A DNA stretch of 8,246 nt from contig JAUWOG010000082.1 in NCBI GenBank assembly GCA_030612305.1, forward strand, positions 1-8,246, written 5' to 3'. The position numbers and the translations under genes were made by a program. The notes below the pieces were generated by a model. That model had not been told where the DNA came from. It saw only the letters and a program-made list of their open reading frames with translations, and did no database searches. Positions 5,838 through 8,246 of this stretch are shown here, one piece after another. Numbering within the stretch: position 1 is the first letter of the stretch; each line of letters opens with the position of its first letter. This DNA comes from Armatimonadota bacterium. Lineage in GTDB: Bacteria > Armatimonadota > Zipacnadia > Zipacnadales > UBA11051.

Positions 5838-7175
5838 ATGGACAACCTGCTGGAGGCCGCGCAACGAGCAGTGAAGGCCGCGATGGACGCCGGCGCGGAG
5901 TTCGCGGACGCGTATTGCAGCCAGGTGCGAGAGGTCAGTGTCGGTGTCGAGAACACGAGCCTGCGCGAGTGTGAGGTGGTGCGCGACTACGGTATCGGCG
6001 TGCGCGCGTTTTTCCAGGGCGGCATGGGTCTGGCCAGTGCGCAGAGCCTGGAGTATGACGATGCAGTGGAATGCGGGCAGCGTGCGGCGGAGCTGTCGCG
6101 GGCGGCGGATGCTGATCCGGACTTTGTTGGTCTGCCGGAGCCGGCTGAGCCGCCGGAGGTCGGTGAGCTTTTCGACGATGCGCTGGCCGGGCTGGCGGTC
6201 ACTGAGGTCGTGGAATGGTGCCGCCAGGGCATCGAGGAGTCGCGGGCAATTGAGCCGGAGGTACGTCTGGAGGGCGGCGCCGATTTGGCGGTCGGCGGGA
6301 GTGCGCTCGCCTCTTCGACCGGCATCGCTCTGCAGCGTCGTGGCACCAGCGTGAATATCAACTTCTACGCTCTACTGACGCGAGATGAGGATGTGGGGAC
6401 GTACTTCGAGTACGACGCGGCGCGGCAGCTTGCCGATTTCGTGCCGGGTGGAGTGGCTGCAAAGGCGACGGAGGAGGCGCGGCGGTATCTGGGCGGGCGG
6501 AATGTGGCTACGAAGCGGCTGCCGATCGTGCTGGGGCCGCTGGCCGCATCGGGGCTGCTCTTCTCGGTCATCGGTGATGCCAACGCCGAGCACGTGCAGC
6601 GGAACCGCTCTTTCCTCGGAGGCAAAGAGGGGCAGCGCATCGCGAGTGAGCTTCTGACGATCACTGAATGTCCGCTGGTGGCGGGGGGGCTCAGCTCGAT
6701 GGCGTATGACGGCGAGGGCGTGCCCAAGGTCCGGCGCGAGCTGATCGAGGACGGCGTGCTGACGACGTATCTGCATAACTCCTACACCGCCAACAAGGCG
6801 GGCGTGGCGAACACGGCTCATGCGAGTCGCGGCGGCTATCGTGGCTCCGTCGGCATCGGCACTGCAAATCTGCAGGTGGCGCTGGGGAGCCGCACGGAGG
6901 CGGAACTCATCTCTGAGCTGGACGAGGGGCTTTATGTCACCTACGGCGGCATCCAGCCGGAGGGAGCCTCGGGGGACATATCGGCTACAGTTGACTTTGG
7001 GTTCAAGATAGAGAACGGCCAGTTCGCTTACCCGGTGTCCACGACGATGATCGGGAGCGACGCGCTTGAGATGCTGGGGAATATTGACGCGGTGTCGAGT
7101 GACTACCGTGAGGAGCCGGGGATTATCGTGCCGAGCCTGCGGATTGTCGGCATCCAGGTCGCCGGCGGAGAGTAG
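5838..7175 (+). CDS. pmbA: PmbA/TldE, non-catalytic partner of TldD
   Basis: This 445-residue PmbA/TldE paralogue of TldD starts MDNLLEAAQRAVKAAMDAGAEFAD, with the same GA-D/E-FAD opening as TldD. Where TldD has its zinc helix, this protein reads GLLFSVIGD (239-247) with no HExxH, as expected for the TldE subunit. Other family marks are YDGEGVPK from Tyr290, the following EDGVLTTYLHNSYTANKAG stretch, and a C-terminal PSLRIVGIQVAGG. In the known complex TldE lacks the metal site but is needed for substrate processing with TldD. It follows tldD in the same orientation but, unusually, is separated by 227 nt holding a REPIN-like element, so it may be less tightly coupled than the genes upstream. 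The frame is intact and of normal length. A G7 run sits at 6683-6689. The start is set by GGAGGG. Confidence 0.93.
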   Translation: MDNLLEAAQRAVKAAMDAGAEFADAYCSQVREVSVGVENTSLRECEVVRDYGIGVRAFFQGGMGLASAQSLEYDDAVECGQRAAELSRAADADPDFVGLPEPAEPPEVGELFDDALAGLAVTEVVEWCRQGIEESRAIEPEVRLEGGADLAVGGSALASSTGIALQRRGTSVNINFYALLTRDEDVGTYFEYDAARQLADFVPGGVAAKATEEARRYLGGRNVATKRLPIVLGPLAASGLLFSVIGDANAEHVQRNRSFLGGKEGQRIASELLTITECPLVAGGLSSMAYDGEGVPKVRRELIEDGVLTTYLHNSYTANKAGVANTAHASRGGYRGSVGIGTANLQVALGSRTEAELISELDEGLYVTYGGIQPEGASGDISATVDFGFKIENGQFAYPVSTTMIGSDALEMLGNIDAVSSDYREEPGIIVPSLRIVGIQVAGGE

Positions 7176-7216
7176 CGGCGCAGGCGCAACCCGCACGCGA
7201 TGCGACGCTGGAAGTC

Positions 7217-7243
7217 GGGCCCACGTCTCTGGCGTGGATGCCC
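7217..7243 (+). other. Imperfect hairpin between pmbA and the next gene
   Basis: GGGC (7217-7220) and CCACG (7221-7225) pair with CGTGG (7233-7237) and GCCC (7240-7243), giving nine pairs with a 2-nt bulge and a 7-nt loop. No T-run follows, so it is not a standard intrinsic terminator. It could be a processing or attenuation structure or mere chance in GC-rich DNA. It occupies most of the 84-nt gap before the DUF6785-type gene. Confidence 0.3.
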
Positions 7244-7259
7244 ATGTGATTGTGAACCC

Positions 7260-8246
7260 ATGGCACAGGAAGAACAGAGCACTGCGCAAGTCATAGGGAT
7301 AGACCGGCCGCGCCACCCGTTGATGGGCGTGACGGCTCGGAGTCTCATCCTGGCGATACTCCTCACCTACATCGCCAGCTTCTGGATCAACCAGACTGAG
7401 GTGATTACGCACTTCTGTCAGGTGACCGAGGCCGTGCCGCCGATTCCGGCCGTTGCGATGTTGCTGCTGCTGGTGCTGCTGAACCCGCTGGTGCGTCGCA
7501 TCGCCCGGCGCTTCAGCCTCGAGCGCCGCGAGATCATAATGATCTACGTCTTCCTGACCGTGGCGACGACGGTGACCGGCTGCGGCATCGGCCGGTTCTT
7601 CATGAACACGCTGCCGGTGCTCTTCTACTTCGATACCCCCGAGAACAACTTCGCCAGCCTCCAGCAGCACATTCCGTCCTGGATGGTGCCCCACGACCGG
7701 GAGGTCATACGAAAGCTGTATGAGGCATCAGAGACCGGTGCCGTGCCTTGGGGCGCGTGGGCATTGCCGCTGCTCATGTGGGGCATCTTCTTCCTGGCCG
7801 TCTGGGTCTGCATGATGGCGATAAGCACGGTCTTCCGGCGGCAATGGTCGGAGCGGGAAAAGCTCACCTATCCCCTGTTGTACTTGCCGATGGAATGTAC
7901 CGAGGGGGTTGACGGGAACGCGCTTGTCGTCAACTTCCTGCGCAGCAAGATAATGTGGAGCGGCTTCGGGGTCGCCTTCTTTTTCAACCTCACCAATATC
8001 ATCAACGCCTACAACCCGGCGTTCACCGCGCTCGGCAAGTTCTATGACCTCGGGGGACTCTTCACCGAGCATCCGCTGAGCGCGCTGCGGCCGATGTCGG
8101 TTCACTACCGGCCGGAGCTGATCGGCTTCGGCTACCTCGTGCCGACGGAAATAGCGTTCAGTGTGTGGGTATTCTACCTGGCGATGAAGGTGGAGAAGCT
8201 GCTGTTCACAATGGCCGGAGGGCAGATGCCGGGCTACCCGTTCTGG
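7260..8246 (+). CDS. DUF6785-type polytopic membrane protein, N-terminal part
   Basis: The frame is open from ATG 7260 to the window edge (329 codons, no stop), so the gene is truncated only by the window. A soluble N-terminus of about 22 residues precedes hydrophobic spans at roughly 24-43, 60-77, 91-110, 165-190, 230-250 and 288-310. A hydrophilic segment at about 125-160 lies between spans. The motif RRQWSEREKLTYPLLYLPME (193-212), a basic/Trp/Glu stretch followed by YPL..LP, is what I associate with the DUF6784/DUF6785 proteins of Armatimonadota, Planctomycetes and related phyla. Their function is unknown, though the topology is transporter-like. No clear Shine-Dalgarno sequence precedes ATG 7260, and Met22 (ATG 7323) has none either, so the start is moderately sure. 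It may be a separate unit from pmbA. Confidence 0.75.
   Translation, partial: MAQEEQSTAQVIGIDRPRHPLMGVTARSLILAILLTYIASFWINQTEVITHFCQVTEAVPPIPAVAMLLLLVLLNPLVRRIARRFSLERREIIMIYVFLTVATTVTGCGIGRFFMNTLPVLFYFDTPENNFASLQQHIPSWMVPHDREVIRKLYEASETGAVPWGAWALPLLMWGIFFLAVWVCMMAISTVFRRQWSEREKLTYPLLYLPMECTEGVDGNALVVNFLRSKIMWSGFGVAFFFNLTNIINAYNPAFTALGKFYDLGGLFTEHPLSALRPMSVHYRPELIGFGYLVPTEIAFSVWVFYLAMKVEKLLFTMAGGQMPGYPFW

Noticed and set aside
5689..5874. Small plus-strand frames (61-80 codons) in the tldD-pmbA spacer as a possible precursor peptide for TldD/TldE
   Set aside because: They are read through the REP palindromes, end inside pmbA and have no ribosome site, so they are more likely repeat-derived chance frames.
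7238..7262. Other ATG/GTG codons just upstream of ATG 7260 as a start for the DUF6785-type gene
   Set aside because: Those at 7238, 7244 and 7252 are out of frame with the conserved membrane protein.
6372..7694. Minus-strand open frame of 440 codons opposite pmbA and the DUF6785-type gene
   Set aside because: Overlaps two better-supported genes and has a His/Arg-rich composition typical of antisense translation.

Overview
The window is GC-rich bacterial chromosome in which every supportable gene lies on the plus strand. No rRNA, tRNA, CRISPR array, insertion sequence or phage module is visible. The gene content suggests an uncultured or little-studied lineage in or near Armatimonadota, or a Planctomycetes/Hydrogenedentes-like group: a rod-type PBP2, a FemX-type transferase typical of Chloroflexi, Actinobacteria and Armatimonadota, a TldD/TldE pair, and a DUF6785-type membrane protein. 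This placement is inference and is not firm.

Layout: (1) 2-334, the C-terminal end of a class A penicillin-binding protein with a Pro/Asp/Lys-rich tail. (2) 414-2339, a complete PBP2 (MrdA), the elongation transpeptidase. (3) 2351-3409, a FemA/FemX-family aminoacyl transferase starting 11 nt after the PBP2 stop. (4) 3475-3801 and 3776-4192, two small membrane proteins overlapping by 26 nt: a Holin-X (PF07332-like) protein and an unrecognised single-span protein. (5) 4192-5610, TldD, overlapping the previous stop by one base. (6) 5611-5837, a 227-nt spacer holding an inverted pair of GTAG-headed palindromes with REP/REPIN architecture. (7) 5838-7175, PmbA/TldE. (8) 7260-8246, the N-terminal 329 residues of a polytopic DUF6785-type membrane protein that runs off the window.

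Functionally, the left half is a cell-wall block: glycan polymerase/transpeptidase, elongation transpeptidase, and probable cross-bridge or stem-peptide modification of the precursor. The small membrane proteins are very tightly coupled to tldD. TldD and TldE are expected to form a heteromeric metalloprotease that trims unfolded or modified peptides, but no precursor peptide gene is visible here. The most notable non-coding feature is the REPIN-like element between tldD and pmbA. Its two arms differ by a paired C:G/G:C swap that preserves each small hairpin while costing the long hairpin two pairs. A second point is a Cys-Cys-His-Cys set in PBP2, positioned like the structural zinc site known from PBP2 of Gram-negative bacteria.
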